Shown: positions 1 through 12,680, counted from the stretch's first letter. The stretch: DNA of 64,000 bases from Caenorhabditis elegans (GCF_000002985.6 NC_003284.9:13640001-13704000); one strand, 5' to 3'. Notes: generated by a model not told the origin, from the sequence alone. Program-made: numbers and translations.

Positions 1-218
1 ATTTCTAATCAATAAAGTGAAATTAACCTTCAAATACATATTACATATTAAATTTGTTTCAATTTTCTTAATGTAACTGTGGTTACAAATGACATTAATA
101 TCTATAATAGTTTATGTATTTTTAACAGTTTTTTGTAGGTTAAAAGTTTTAGAAAAACAACATTTTAAAATAGTAGAAATTGAATAAATAATTCAAATCT
201 TTACTTTAACAATTTCAG

Positions 219-2256
219 GTGAAAAGGACACTTGGGTCAGAGACGAAATCGAACGGATCACAGATAGACTGAAACACAAGTACAACTTTAGTGAAAGGTG
301 ATTCTGAAATCGTGAAAATTGTAAAAAACTTTAAGATAAAATGCATTTTGTACTTACTTTCAACCATGTTAAAAAATTGTTTGCACCATAATTTAAAAAT
401 AATACCCAAGTTTAAGCAAAAGAAACTGCTATTGAGAACCATACACATTGAAAGGTTTAAAAATCAATAGCTATAATTTTAAATCAATTATTTTTCAGAG
501 ATTTGCATTTATTCGAAGCAATTGCAATCAAAAGCATACCCCAACAAGCTGGATACCAGTGGCAATTCGCTGGTGCTTTTTACTTTGCAACAGTAGTTAT
601 TACAACAGTTGGTTAGTTTTTTATTTTTTTTAAAATTCATTCCCAAACAAAACATTATGATTTTAGGTTACGGTCATTCTGCACCATCAACAAATGCGGG
701 AAAATTATTCTGTATGATATTTGCCTTATTCGGCGTACCAATGGGTCTGATCATGTTCCAGTCCATTGGTGAGAGAGTTAACACTTTTATAGCCTATAGT
801 TTACACAAGGTAACATATAAGAAAACCTGTTCGAATGTTCAATTTAATAACGTTCAGTTTCGAGACAGTCTCCATCAGCAAGGGTTTACATGTTTACAAG
901 AGGTAGGTTCAGAAATAAATAAAATATACAATTTTGTTTCCAGGTCACACCTACACATCTTCTTATGGTTTCACTGACAATAGGTTTTATGGTTATCGTA
1001 TCAGGTGAGCACTCATAATACAAAAGTATAACGATCCTAACGCCTAACTGACTCGTCGTAAGCTGAATACATACTGCAATTTCAGGAACCTATATGTTTC
1101 ATACAATAGAGAAATGGTCGATATTTGATGCCTACTACTTCTGTATGATCACCTGTAAGTTTGCCCGTTATCAATCTTCAATCAATTATTCCATTCCAGT
1201 CTCCACAATTGGGTTCGGGGACCTTGTGCCCTTACAGCAAGTAAATGCACTACAAGATCAACCACTCTACGTATTCGCAACTATCATGTTCATATTGATA
1301 GGACTCGCTGTATTCTCCGCTTGTGTCAATTTATTAGTATTAGGGTAGGTAGCTAGTAAGAAAAATTGAGAAAAAAACATATTTACTTCAGATTCATGGC
1401 ATCAAATGCGGATGAAGTTACGGCAGCACAACGAGAACCACCTAGTGCAATAGTCTTAGAGAGATTCACCAGGTAACAATTTTTAGCTGTTGAAGTTTCG
1501 TATTTTTAATTATACCTATGTTACCAAAACTTCAGAAATTCGTTGGTGGACTCACAGATTTTCAATATCCAAAAACATAGTACAGTTGGAGTGCTCCCAG
1601 GACGGCCTAGGCGAATGGTGAGTTTTTTTTTGCGGGATCCTACTACCGGAATCCTGTGAATCTTACAATTCTGAGCAACTCAAAAACCCAACAACTGAGA
1701 CTTATCTATGTATAACGATCAGAAACTTTACGACATTCAGCTGAATTCTTCCGTTTTTGCCATTTTTATTTTTTCGCATATAGTTTACCTGAAACAACAA
1801 AAAAGGGCAACAAATTAAACATATTTATTTTCAAAAACGGTGATAATTAGGTCAAAAATAATTTGCGATCGCAGAGTTAAAATTGCTAAGGTTTTCCAAA
1901 TTAAGGAAGGTAACATTTTTTTCAAAGATTTGAAACACCTGTTTAAGTTTTAGATTTGTTTGAAACGCTACATTGGAAGCGCTTAACTCTACATACATTA
2001 TTGTTCAATACATTCTCCAAAATTGTTGTTTCAGTACTCAATTGTTCCAAACTCTACAGCCGATGTACACCTCCGACGGAGATCTACCAGGTTTTTTAAA
2101 AAACGTTTTCCAATTTATTTCATAACATTTTCCAGAAGGAGCATCCAGGACACTGTCTGCTGTGGATGTTTCAAACCAAGGCCACCAAGGCATCGGTTTT
2201 CACTTACTCGAAGGCCTACTAACATCTCACATCTGGTGGATCTTGAACTATATTAG
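219..2256 (+). CDS. twk-20: Two-pore-domain (TWK) potassium channel, 3' part
   Basis: This gene encodes a plasma-membrane K2P leak potassium channel subunit; such subunits dimerise to form one pore. The 5' end lies before base 1. Exons seen: 219-297, 499-611, 667-809, 858-902, 944-1004, 1086-1154, 1200-1344, 1392-1472, 1536-1617, 2035-2090, 2136-2256. They join without a frame break to give 330 residues and a TAG stop. Pore loop 1 carries the filter TTVGYGH, split across the 611/667 junction. Pore loop 2 carries STIGFGD at about 1200. Hydrophobic segments flank both loops (e.g. [17 protein letters not shown] and [19 protein letters not shown]). The cytoplasmic tail is basic, with a CCGCF cluster near its end. 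It converges on the minus-strand receptor gene, with 265 bp between the stops. The family call is firm. The symbol is recalled from the pairing with acr-9 and is less sure. Confidence 0.9.
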
Positions 2257-2521
2257 TACGTAGTTGTTTTATTTTTCAGTTCAAATTTGTTGTTTGGTTA
2301 TTTTTATTTTCATTAATTTATTTGTCTGTTTATTTGAAAAAAATTCAATATGAAGACTTGCGGGAACTTACCCGAAAACTTGAAAAACTGAAAAAAATAA
2401 GAAAAATTGCATAAACACCCTGCTGGAAAAATTGACAATTACGTGTGATCAAGGTTACTTTTTCCAAGTTTAAATTATGGAAAATTGTTTGGTTTCTTTC
2501 ATAGAACCAACAAAAGAAGAA

Positions 2522-5500
2522 CTAAGCAATTAGATGTGGAGAACTGAACATGATTCCGCAGGTGCTAACTACAATGAACACTGAAAATGTAATAAGGCAG
2601 CACCGATCAACAACCATCGCAGCAAACTTCCAGTCGTTCGCGGCTTGCTCATCCTAAACGCAAAATGCTACAACTAAATTCATGATTTCAAACTAATATA
2701 CCCTTTCATCTTCTTCCATTTTCTTTCTCATTGCTCTGGTCTGCGAAGAAATGTTCTTAAGCTCCAAACACGCCTTCTGCATATACTTGTTCAATTCCGT
2801 CATGACAACTAAAAAAGGTTATAGGGTAAGGTTTTTGTGATGTTGTAGAGTCTCACCGTCTTCCACATATGATTCTGCCATAACTTTTGAGTAGGTGACT
2901 CTTGGAGTCATTTCCGAAGGAGCGACTGGCATCAAGTGATTATGTTGAACATGGAATTCTGAAAGGAAAAAATAAATGAGGTGGATTAGGAATCGGAAGT
3001 ACAAAGTCACGGAATGAGAGATGAAAGGTTGAGAAATATATATTTTTTAAATCCATCTAAACTTTGATCTCGCAGTTATTAGTTTCCAATTAATTAGTAA
3101 CAAATCAGTCTAAAAATATTAATGATTAGGCCGAGAAAATTTGAGTTTGAGATATTACACAATTGCCCTAATTCTGATAATTTTTAATCTCGGACGTTTT
3201 TTGAATTATCAAAACATTTTAAGGTTTTGTTCAAAATCACTTTTCCCATCTTAATCCTATTTTATAAATACAACGAGAGTGAAGAATGTTGGTTTTTCAA
3301 ACCCAAATTTAACATTTTTAACACTTATTTATTCTAAAACAGAATTAAAACCACTTGACAGTTTGGAATTTGTGCATGAGCCATATTGAAAATGTTCACC
3401 TCTCACGAAACTAACCATATTCAAAATCTATAGTCTGCTGTCTCCCCAGCTTGATATTCTTCATCAATGAAAGCCCTTCAGATGGATGCACCGAATCTGT
3501 CGGTTTTCCAGGCCCAACACCATTCTTAATAGAGCCCTGTTTTGCTTTCTCTTCAGCTTTCTCTGCTTTAAGGTGTGTACAATTGAAAATTGTTTTTCCA
3601 GGTCGTCTCATCAACAGTAACCATGGAAGCCAAATGAGAAGAAGCTCGCGGAGCTGAAACTTTTGATTTTAGGTGGTCGTTTTTTATGAGAAAACTGACA
3701 AATGGGCTCATTTCATGAGTTTCTGGCTTACGATTATGGAGGTTGAGGACTAGAACTGTGAATACTACGGAAGCTGACACTACCAACATACAGCATGAGA
3801 AAAATGCTCCTAAAAAATTTAAGAATGAAAATAATAACCTGAAAAAATGATCAAACCAATTAGTGGTACAGCTTCTGATGTTGGCGGTGTCATGTCTGCT
3901 ACCATACTCAAGAAGAAACAGACCGAAAGGAGAATCGTGATTTCTGGAAGTTCAATTAGATAATATAATAATTTTTCCCATAGAGGCAGGTACCTAACGT
4001 AATTTTTTCACCAGCATCCGGAGGTAGTGTAAAGCCTAAAACTGTCATAAGTGATATGAGGAAGGATGGGATGATGAGGTTTAAGCCTGAAATTATCTAT
4101 TGAAACCTTAGAGACTATGCTTATAAGTACCGTAGTACAACGTTCTTCTCTGGATGATAAGATAGAAAAAGAGAGATGGATATGGTTGTTCGTCGAAAAT
4201 GTTTGTTTCATGGCGGGCTGGAACAGCTGCAAAGGAAGATATGTATTTGGTGTAAATTTATTTGTTATCCCATTTAATACATATAATTGAAATTTAAAGT
4301 TTTGTCAGAATACTACATGACACGTAGGCAGACTACACCTTGGATCTCTTATTTTGTTGATATTTTACATTAATTGGACATTTTTGTTTCTTACAATATT
4401 CGCAAAAAAGTTTCAGATAGACAACTTTTCAATCTCAAAATACTGTGAGCAGACCGCGTTGGCAATATACAAATCTCTCTTGTAGCCATGAAATAAGTTG
4501 CTACCACAAACTGTCTATAACTAATACGCAGCAAAAAGTTAATACTTGGCCCAAGTAATAGCATTCTTCATGGCACTGAAAATTTATGTATTTTGCCATA
4601 TCCCCAATACTTTGTGGATACGTCACCAAATTTGTCATTTTTTGCGTGAATTAGATTTAAACTTATTCACATGAACTACAATTCCTACAATCCCACGGAT
4701 CAATTCAAAATTTAGTCTTGTATGCACGACTAATAGAGGAAATATAGTATTTCAAATAGTTACTAATTTTTATTTCTTCCAGCAGTTAGAAATTTTTCAG
4801 TCATTATTTCTTCAATTTCAAATGTAAACTTCTTCTCCATACCTAACAAATTCCATTCACCATTCTGCACATAATACTGCACATCAATTCCTTCATCAGA
4901 TATGTTTTTCCCCTCGGGACCATTGATTCTCAAGTCGATGAAGTTTCCACTATATGTCCAGGAGCCAAACTGCAAAAGAAGGAAAAAAGATTAGTGAACC
5001 ATCCGCCTCTAGTTCTCATTCATTATATTCCTAAGAAGTAAACAATCACTTTTCGCAGTTTGATATTCTTGAGTGGAATAGAAAGAGGAGTGGAGAAAAA
5101 AGAGTATTCTTTTCCCAGTTTCGACCCAAGATTAGTAGATGTAGTTTTACGATAAAACGTTTACTCGCCTTTTTGGATTATACTCCCTCTCACTTTCCCG
5201 TAGGAAGAAAATATTATACTAAAAATATAATAATACATCACAAAACGTATATTTTTCCTTAAATTCAATTCAAAAACTTGGAGGTCCTTCCTTACCTTCA
5301 GATGACATATTTGGTCGTCGAATGGAAAATAGGTGATATCAATTTTGCAAGACAGCTTGAGTATTCCCGGGGGCACCTGGAGCACATCGCCCGTGTAGCT
5401 CACAACGTAGTTCACCGGATATGTTGAGTCGAAATTTTCGTCAGCACTGGAAAATATTGTTTATTTTAGTGAGCGGCGCTGAAGTTTGTATTGTCTAGAA

Positions 5501-6768
5501 AATAAATTAAATGTACTCCTAATGATATATAAAACAATAGAATTCGTCAGGCTATTACATTGTTTTAGTCCGAAAATTTTTTTTATAAGTAAAAGTTTAA
5601 TGACTAAAGTTAAAGTACGCAGCCGACACCGATCCATGTCGGCTATATGTATTTTCACTTTGCCGTAAAAAACATAAAAGTTCCATAAAAAGTATATTAG
5701 GAAATAGAAATCAGCATATGATCTAAACCTACATGCCCTTTCCGGAAACTTTTCTGAAGATTTCATGCTTTGATTGTTGCATTTCAGAGCCTAAAGGTCA
5801 AAAACATTCGTTTTTTAAAGATATAGTTTTTTAGTTCCTTGTGAATCAAAAAGTGTTATTTGTAATCATTGAAGAATCTTGAAGAAGATGAAGAAGATGA
5901 AGAATCGTTTCAAAGAACTTTCTTACCTATTATACAGTAACACATCAGGTTTCCAAATAGCATTTGCATTTCCAGGTATTCGAATGTCTTTTATCCCGCC
6001 ATACTCACTGGGATCCCACTTCAATTTGTAATCTGTCCATTGGTACTCAATCCAAGCGACTAAAGTTATAACTTGATTTTTCTCGTCCTGAAATTTAGTA
6101 TTTGAATTTTTTAGGAAACCGAAAGGTTTTTCTTACAACATCTAAAATTTGTTGTAAATAAATTTTCACAGAAACAACTAAAGGTTCTGATGCATTCGCC
6201 ACAGGTCTTTCATATGGATCGTAGTTGTGTCGTAGATCTGCTAAAAGTCGATATTCGTCTGCACTACTATGGACTTCTGTGAGTAAATGAAAGAGCACAC
6301 AGTGAAGAGCCTGGAAATGAAACGAATATAAAACTCGTGTAGTATGTTTTCGAAACTTAAGAAGCTTCAATCTTATTTGTTACCGTACTATGTTTATTAT
6401 TATCTTATCCCATTATATTTTCGATCAGTTATTTTGAGTGAATTTTAAGGGGTTTAACCTTTTAATTTCAGGAGTTTCACTTTGAAATTCGCTATTGCTT
6501 GTTCAGAAAAGTTATTTCGAAAAATAATTTGTGCCTGGCAAAAAATTAAGATTATGTAATAGGCAACACTAATGCATTGGTCATACTCTCTGGGACTGCA
6601 GTCTGATTCTCAATTAGTAATAATAATAATAAATCAAAAAGAAACTATCACAGAAAATAAAAACAAACTCGAAACTAAGAAACTACTGGACTGCCAAGTA
6701 AGCTACTAATTCCCTCAAAAACGTAACTCTAAAAAACTTACAGTTAATCTCAGCACCGGTGAAATCAT
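2522..6768 (-). CDS. acr-9: Nicotinic acetylcholine receptor-type subunit, non-alpha
   Basis: Subunit of a Cys-loop ligand-gated ion channel, 534 aa. Exons (minus): 6742-6768, 6137-6310, 5927-6087, 5296-5446, 4843-4969, 4131-4226, 3994-4086, 3857-3943, 3700-3809, 3416-3653, 2857-2958, 2702-2808, 2522-2653. The start chosen at 6768 gives MISPVLRLT joined to [10 protein letters not shown], a good signal peptide. An alternative is an unspliced ATG at 6370. Other landmarks are [13 protein letters not shown] (loop A), the Cys-loop C154-C168, FGSWTYSG (loop B), M1 247-272, M2 about 274-293, M3 about 306-328, a 140-residue intracellular loop, and M4 about 498-525. Loop C reads NIFDEQPYP with no vicinal cysteines, so this is not an alpha subunit. 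M2 has Leu at 9' and a Glu (E277) at 4', where alpha-7 types have Gly. The 3700 exon uses a GTCAGT donor. The family is certain; the symbol is recalled. Confidence 0.9.
4711..4750. repeat. Small palindromic remnant of a MITE-like family
   Basis: This short fold-back stretch in an acr-9 intron reads TTAGTCTTG, then a few bases, then CGACTAATAGAGGAAATA. It matches the ends of the complete element at 9536-9685. Other fragments of the same family lie near 31770 and 62825. It is probably a decayed copy. Confidence 0.6.
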
Positions 6769-7617
6769 AAGTACATGTCCTCGCGGTGGGAACGTGTCGC
6801 ACCAACGAACGAAACCTTTTTGCGGGAGCACTGGTCAATGTGGTGCGACGGAAAACTGCTCCGTGGGGAGTTTTAACGGACTCTGCGCACTCCAACTCCC
6901 ATCATCAATTGCTTCATTGTGGGCGGCGCCGCAGAGACTGAAGATGTCCTTGTCCATTTTGAGCCCCCCGTTTTTAGCGCTCGCGAAAAGAAAAGCAAAT
7001 AACGAACTCGTTCTCATTACAACGAAGCACCGGCAAATTGAAAGAGTCCTCACTTATTCGGATGATTACATTCTACTTTAGGCCATCCCCCCCAAGAGAT
7101 TGCACTACCTCCATGATTGTTTCAAGTGTATATACACTGGCACTGAACAAGTGCGGCATTTGAATGGAACATGATGATGGAACCATAGTCCAGTGCTTGT
7201 TTTACACAATAGAGTCTAGAACTTAAAGATGAGGCCGGCGTGGGGCTCACATTTTGCGCCTCACTCAACTGGGAGCCTTATTGGAAACAAAATAAATTTA
7301 TCAGAAATGATTTGCTATCTTCATATAAAAAGTTCATAAAAGTGCCTCATATTTTAAAGTTTTGCTTGCGCTTTTACTACATTGTATTGGTCGCACTTGA
7401 TATTGATTTTTGGTGTTTTTGAACAAAAGTGTGCTCAAAACGTGTTGTAAACGTATATAATACAATGATTCAGGAAAACATACATGAATCACAGTGAATA
7501 AAACCATAGTTTCCATTTTGGAAGCTAAAAACAATCGTATCATGTTTTCGCTCAATTCATAGTCAACACCATTATAAAAATGATCCTGAACCTTCGAAAA
7601 AGTCACATTGTTAAACG
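6769..7617. other. Shared upstream region of acr-9 and the 7618 gene
   Basis: An 849-bp interval between divergently transcribed genes, so it probably holds both promoters. Bases 6800-6980 are richer in G+C than their surroundings. Two overlapping open frames there (minus, about 70 codons each) show no recognisable domain and I do not call them genes. I see no clear TATA element. Confidence 0.5.
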
Positions 7618-8334
7618 ATGTTCAATTCTGTTGTGTTTTTAACTATTCTGGCGTACGCTATTGCCGATTCCTCATATTTTGGACCTGGTTTATCAAATCA
7701 AGTCGAAAAAATATTTTTCAATAGCAACCCTTCATCAGAATGCGTTGATGACGGCAAACTCTTCAAGCAATGTTTCGGAGATGTGAGTGAATTTATACAT
7801 TCGTTGTAATTATGTTTATTGTATGAATTTTCAGAAAAGCATACCTCAGTTTGCAGACGTAGTTGGCACGCTAACAACTGAATGGCTAGATTCTTCAATT
7901 TTTGTCGATGAAACACGCGCCGCTTCGAAATGCATTAGAACGCCAACATGTAACAAGATCAAACTTGCAAAGTATCTTATGGATTTAATTGTTTATAGAG
8001 GTAACAAATTCTTAGCCCAGGACTCGACTGTTTCAATAAGGCAAGTTGTTGAGGTTTCTAAGAAACCCAAAAAAATGCATGTTGATTTGAAAACTTTAAT
8101 CAACTTCTTCAGTTTACTTCTCATTTTCAGAATGAAATACTGGCTGCCACATTTGGGTGCTCAATGGTAGACTTCAGTGGGCCAGAGTTTAATGAAAAGT
8201 ACTCTAGATGCATTACAAGTTTTCAAAAATGTGATGAAAATGCTCAAAAGACAAGAGTCTTAAAAGCTGTTATGGTATTCAACGAGCTACTTCAAATCGC
8301 CATAATCACGGCCTCTCTTCATTTCAAAAAATAA
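7618..8334 (+). CDS. Small predicted secreted cysteine-containing protein
   Basis: I do not recognise this gene. Exons 7618-7782, 7835-8053 and 8131-8334 join in phase 0 to give 195 aa. The N-terminus MFNSVVFLTILAYAIADSS is a textbook signal peptide with likely cleavage after about residue 17. The mature part has seven cysteines (contexts SECVDD, KQCFG, SKCIR, PTCNK, FGCSM, SRCIT, QKCDE) and no membrane segment apart from a moderately hydrophobic C-terminal tail. Size and cysteine spacing recall the many nematode-specific secreted families such as the DUF19 group, but I cannot show membership. The second donor (GAG|GTTTCT) is weak; an alternative GT at 8000 would change the frame. The stop codon overlaps an AATAAA, so the 3' UTR should be very short. 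Confidence 0.65.
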
Positions 8335-8335
8335 A
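8330..8335 (+). terminator. Poly(A) signal AATAAA overlapping a stop codon
   Basis: AATAAA at 8330-8335 contains the TAA stop (8332-8334) of the small secreted protein gene. This is the canonical worm cleavage signal and supports the end of that gene model. Confidence 0.55.
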
Positions 8336-9535
8336 TCAAATTGACGTGATGAACTTTCTCTGCGTCTCTCATGGGCGAGAGAGTGAGCTTTTTGAGCCGA
8401 ATTTGTACTGAAAACGGTAAAATAGGCCGGAAACGGCTGATAGTGAACAAAATCTAATAAAAATTTACTAACTGCCTGATCAAACACATAGAAATTATAT
8501 GAAAAAAGGGCAAAATTGTAAATCACCTATGAATACGCCCACATGTGAAAGTTCAAAATTAGTGATTTTCCAGACAAAACTGATTAAAGCCGGCGATTCG
8601 CTGATAAATCTTTAAGTTTTTTATTAATATATTGTCAATTAAGACTAAGTGTATCTATTTTTATGCAAATATCTAGGTTAGTGATGTTCACGACGCCGGC
8701 AGACGGAAAAACAAAAGGCTACCTCGAAAAATGGATTTTTTCGAGACCTCTAGTGATCCTTGAAAAGAGAAATTTGAAAATTGAAAGCCACCATTTTGTA
8801 GATAATTTTTTTCTGATTATTTTCTGTTTTTGATGAAGGTTTTTTGATGAAAATTGACGTCGGCATCTTCAAAACAAGAATTAGGCCTGAAAACTCCAAA
8901 AATCGTTAAAAAACGACAATTTTTGGCGGGTTTTTTAATTTTACGAGACGCACCAAGACATAATCAAAAATTCAACCTCACCAAAAGTTGCAAAATTCTC
9001 TAAGGAAGAGATTAAGATGTCAATCACCTGATTTGATCAAAAACTGATTGAGTAACTTCAGTTTTAAGACAATGCGATTGTAATTTTTGGACAACCGCAA
9101 GCATAATAGTTGATGTGAACGCTTTTGAAAACATATAACTCGGTAACCAGAAAAGCTATCAAGAAACTTTGAACTACAAAAATAATCTTGATAACACAAG
9201 AAACATTTTCTATGTTCATAATACTTGGCTATTCTCACAAAATACATAGTTTAAGCTATGTAAAGATTCAATGCTTTGAAAAACTTTGATAGAGATACCA
9301 CGAAGGTATTCGAAATTATCCGTTTGCACAATCAACTCAAAGAAGCAAAAATAACAAAGTCTGGATTAATACCGTCTGATACCTTTTTCATATGTCACTT
9401 TTTGTTTTTCCCGTACGGGATCCCGTCTTTACAGTCGACAACCGACTGAAACCGAGGCCACCAATGAATAACTCAGGTTGTGAACCTGCCGGTAAAGTCT
9501 CATCAGTTTTCCATCAGTGTACGACAAAAAAACAT
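8336..9535. other. Intergenic, repeat-like, no gene seen
   Basis: AT-rich DNA with runs typical of dispersed worm repeats (8690-8960, e.g. a TTTTTGGCGGG stretch). Open frames are short and have no splice support. Bases 9405-9480 have a more balanced composition and the short palindrome CCCGTACGGG. I see no gene. Confidence 0.5.
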
Positions 9536-9685
9536 ACCGTATTTCCTCTATTAGTCTTGCACCCCTATTAGTATTGCACCCGTACGGACCAATCGAAAAT
9601 CAGTCATGCGGACTCTATTAGTCTTGCACCCTACGGGTCAATTGAAAATTAGTCTTGCATTCAAGACTAATAGAGGAAATACGGT
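9536..9685. mobile_element. MITE-like element with 24-bp terminal inverted repeats
   Basis: The 150-bp element starts ACCGTATTTCCTCTATTAGT and ends with its reverse complement, ending GAGGAAATACGGT. The motif CTATTAG followed by T and an internal TTGCACC recurs three times inside, so the interior is partly tandem. It has no coding capacity. Ends like these are typical of non-autonomous DNA transposons. The family name is not known to me. Confidence 0.75.
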
Positions 9686-11247
9686 AATTGGGTACGATAG
9701 GAATACGGTTGGTTTATAAGTTATGTAAGTTTCTACAAATGTAACTACTTCAGTTTCTCTGTACCAAACTTTGAAGAATTTTTTATTACTTTAAAGATCA
9801 CTGAAATAGTGAGCCGTTGTCTACGAGATCAAATATGTCCGAAAATTACCATTTGGTATCGGTCCTAACAAATCAGTATTTATACCAAAGTTGTTTCTTC
9901 GTCAATATTTTGAATTTAATTTAAAAACACATATATTATTCAATTTTCAATCTCACGTGAGAGAGTGTGAGAGAAAAAGAGGAATTTTGAAATAAATGAA
10001 ATTGAGAGAGGCCGTGCATAATGACAAGAGAATCAATTGAGTCTGGAGACTTGGACTATATAAACAGCTTTGAGAAGAACATCGATTCAAAAATACTCGA
10101 TGCAATTGTTTATTAATACAAAAATAAAGTTTTTCAACGGTATAAACATCAGAAAATATGACACAATTTGTTACAGCTAATTAAAAAACTGAAGAAAAAA
10201 GGAAGATAACTTACTATCAGATAAACCATGTGACTGCGTTGTGCTCCTGTGCAGTGAATTCGCATTGTTGCCAAGTTTGCACAGATATTATCGAAAAAAT
10301 GCGATCGCACAAGTTTCTCATAATTTGTGTTTGATCTACCTGTTGAACTTGACCCGCCCCCAATCTTGTTGCCGTTGTTATTTTGTTGTGGCTGTCTTGT
10401 CGAAGGAATGGGCGGAGTCAAGTTCAACAGGTAGATCAAAAATAAATTGTGAGAAATTTGTGCGATCGTATTTTTTTCGATAATATGTATATGAAACATG
10501 CCGGTGTTCGGGAAAAAATTAAGATCCCTATTTATAAGTACCCTGACGTATCAGTTTTCAAGTTGCTTTAATGTATGAATTTCCGATAAAATCTGAACAC
10601 ACTTTTTTATCTTCCGGGAAAATCGGAGAATTTCAAGAATTTCCTAGAAACTTCTAAAAACGATGGAGATTTCTGAAAGTTTTGGGAATATCTGGAAAAA
10701 ATAGAAAAAACTTCTGGCAGCTCCTGGAAAAATATCGAAAGCTTGCAAATTGATATTGAAATTCTGAGAAACTAAACTTGACAGTTTTTCAATAAATATT
10801 TTTCAACGTCTTTGCTTATAATTTCAATTAACTGTTCAAATTCCCTGAAAAAACTTTTCAGATCCTTATCTACTTCCCATAAAATGGCAAACAAAGCGAT
10901 ATCTACCCATCTTCGTATAAATGCAGCAATAGTTTTTTCAATTCTCAACTATTTATTTTTGTATAACAATTGTGATATATGTAGCGAGCTCACATTTGGT
11001 GGGATACAGCTGTGAACTTTTTTACAAGCTTGTGGCACTGTCCATTTACGATTTTCACTCAATTATTATTTTCACCGGAACTAAAAAAACACATTTCCAG
11101 CTGTGAGATTCATCGTTCTCGCCATTTAACTGTTCTCCGTTTCTCCGTCATTGGCCGATTCAATGGTTTTTTCTGCCCGAAATTTTGTTTCCCAGAAATT
11201 TTAATCGATTTTTTGAAAGCCATATTTAATAAGCAGTCTGTGCCGAA
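9686..11247. other. Intergenic, holds one palindrome
   Basis: No gene is supported here. A palindromic element occupies 10285-10486. Bases 10600-10790 are a degenerate A-rich stretch with recurring TTCTGGAAAA-like words, probably an old repeat. Confidence 0.45.
10285..10486. mobile_element. Palindromic MITE-like repeat with 75-bp arms
   Basis: Left arm about 10285-10359 and right arm about 10412-10486 are near-perfect reverse complements. They include ATTATCGAAAAAA, TGCGATCG and GATCTACCTGTTGAACTTGA. The loop of about 50 bp is unrelated. There is no open frame for a transposase. It is a fold-back non-autonomous element. Confidence 0.75.
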
Positions 11248-11883
11248 ATGCCGCCATTCTTCACTGAAAAGCTGCAGGGTTCAGTTGAGGTATAATATGA
11301 TATGCCTTGTAACTTCTTGTTGATATGTAATTTCTAGGAACTTCAAAATCAGGAAAATGAGGAATTGACTATTGAACAGAAGGTAGGTAAAGTTACAAAT
11401 GGGATTCTGATAAAATAACCAATAAGTGTCAAAAACCCCAAGATGGAATGAATTTTAATGTTCCCCAGATTTGATAATTCCCGTAAAATTAACCATGTTT
11501 TGAAATTTTCAGCTTGCCATCAAAAAAACCAGGGTCAGTCTTAACAGAGTAATTGCAAAAATGGTACTTCACTTTTCAAATATTAAAAAAAGCTAGTTTT
11601 TATTACAGAAAAAAGCTGGAGTTGATCAAAATTACTTCGAAGACATTGTAAACAAAATTCAAGATATCAATAAATTAATTGACAAATGTCTCGAAATCAA
11701 TCGGAAGGAATATTTCGAAGTAATTTCTGTCTTGTAATTCAATTTGATGTTATTGTTATTCAGAGTCAAGAATGTCAGTACACAAAATCACTTTGCTCTA
11801 TCCGAGATGGGATGAAAATGATTTTAAGGTCACATGCAATTTAAATTGTTATTTTCTCTAGATGTTATCTGAAAATGTCTTGA
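11248..11883 (+). CDS. Small helical protein of unknown function
   Basis: I do not recognise this gene. Six small exons give 111 aa: 11248-11289, 11338-11382, 11513-11563, 11609-11719, 11764-11828 and 11862-11883. The first four junctions are all phase 0. Skipping the last intron would add only SHAI and a TAA stop. The peptide is charged and predicted helical (VNKIQDINKLIDKCLEINRK), with three cysteines near the C-terminus. It has no signal peptide or membrane segment. All introns have GT/AG borders, and AATAAA follows 10 bases after the stop. The start could lie further upstream, but no convincing exon is seen. The consistent phases and the poly(A) signal make it a probable real gene. Confidence 0.6.
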
Positions 11884-11893
11884 ATTTTAAACG

Positions 11894-11899
11894 AATAAA
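11894..11899 (+). terminator. Poly(A) signal AATAAA
   Basis: Canonical hexamer 10 bases after the TGA stop of the 111-aa gene. It supports that 3' end. Confidence 0.5.
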
Positions 11900-12680
11900 A
11901 ATGGAACACACTGTGAGAGTGTGTACTACTACCAAATCCTTCTCTTAATTTTTTTTCCGACTGCCACTGCCCATCTTGATTTTTCTCGTTTTTTTTTTCA
12001 ACGTTTCTTTTCTTCCTTTGATACTATTTGTAATGCGCGAAGCTTTTCCTTTTGTGCTATTGTGTTCATACAGCTAAGAGAAATTGGATAGGTTTGCCAA
12101 GAAAGAAATTAGATGTGCACAATGTAAAAAAAAAGTGTGCCATGTACACGTGTGTCTACCAGATATCGGTGTCGATTTCCAAGGTGATGATTCTTGACCA
12201 GGCTTTTGATTCGACAGAAAACTGGCATTTGTCTCTATTTTGTATTTTTAAACGAAATAGCGCAAGAATTGCTTTTTGATTTTAAAAGGTCTGTAAATTA
12301 AAAAAAAACTCACATTAATTTTTCAAGTTTACAAATGATATATATCATTCCCAACAAGATGTACTTTTGAACTTTTTTCACACTGGAACTTTACATTTTT
12401 TGTGAACTTTGTTTGGTTGTGTTATTTTAAACATTTCGAACATTTTAAAAACTGTAACTTAAAGCTCCTCCCGGTGTTATCTTTGATAAAATATTTTCTA
12501 ATTTTTTTTTTGAAAATCTAGATAACATTTCCGGTCTTAAAATATCTCTAACTAAGTCACTAAGCAAGTTTCAAGTTTTTTTATTTTCTCAAATGTCCAA
12601 GTTATGTGAAATTTTGTCAATTTTTGGAGTACCCCAGTGTTGTTACTCACTTAAAAAAATTTTTTTAAATAGTTTTTTCG

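Noticed and set aside
6683-7053. Two overlapping minus-strand frames upstream of acr-9
   Set aside because: Only the last nine codons, in another frame (6742-6768), join well to the acr-9 signal peptide. The longer frames have no domain.
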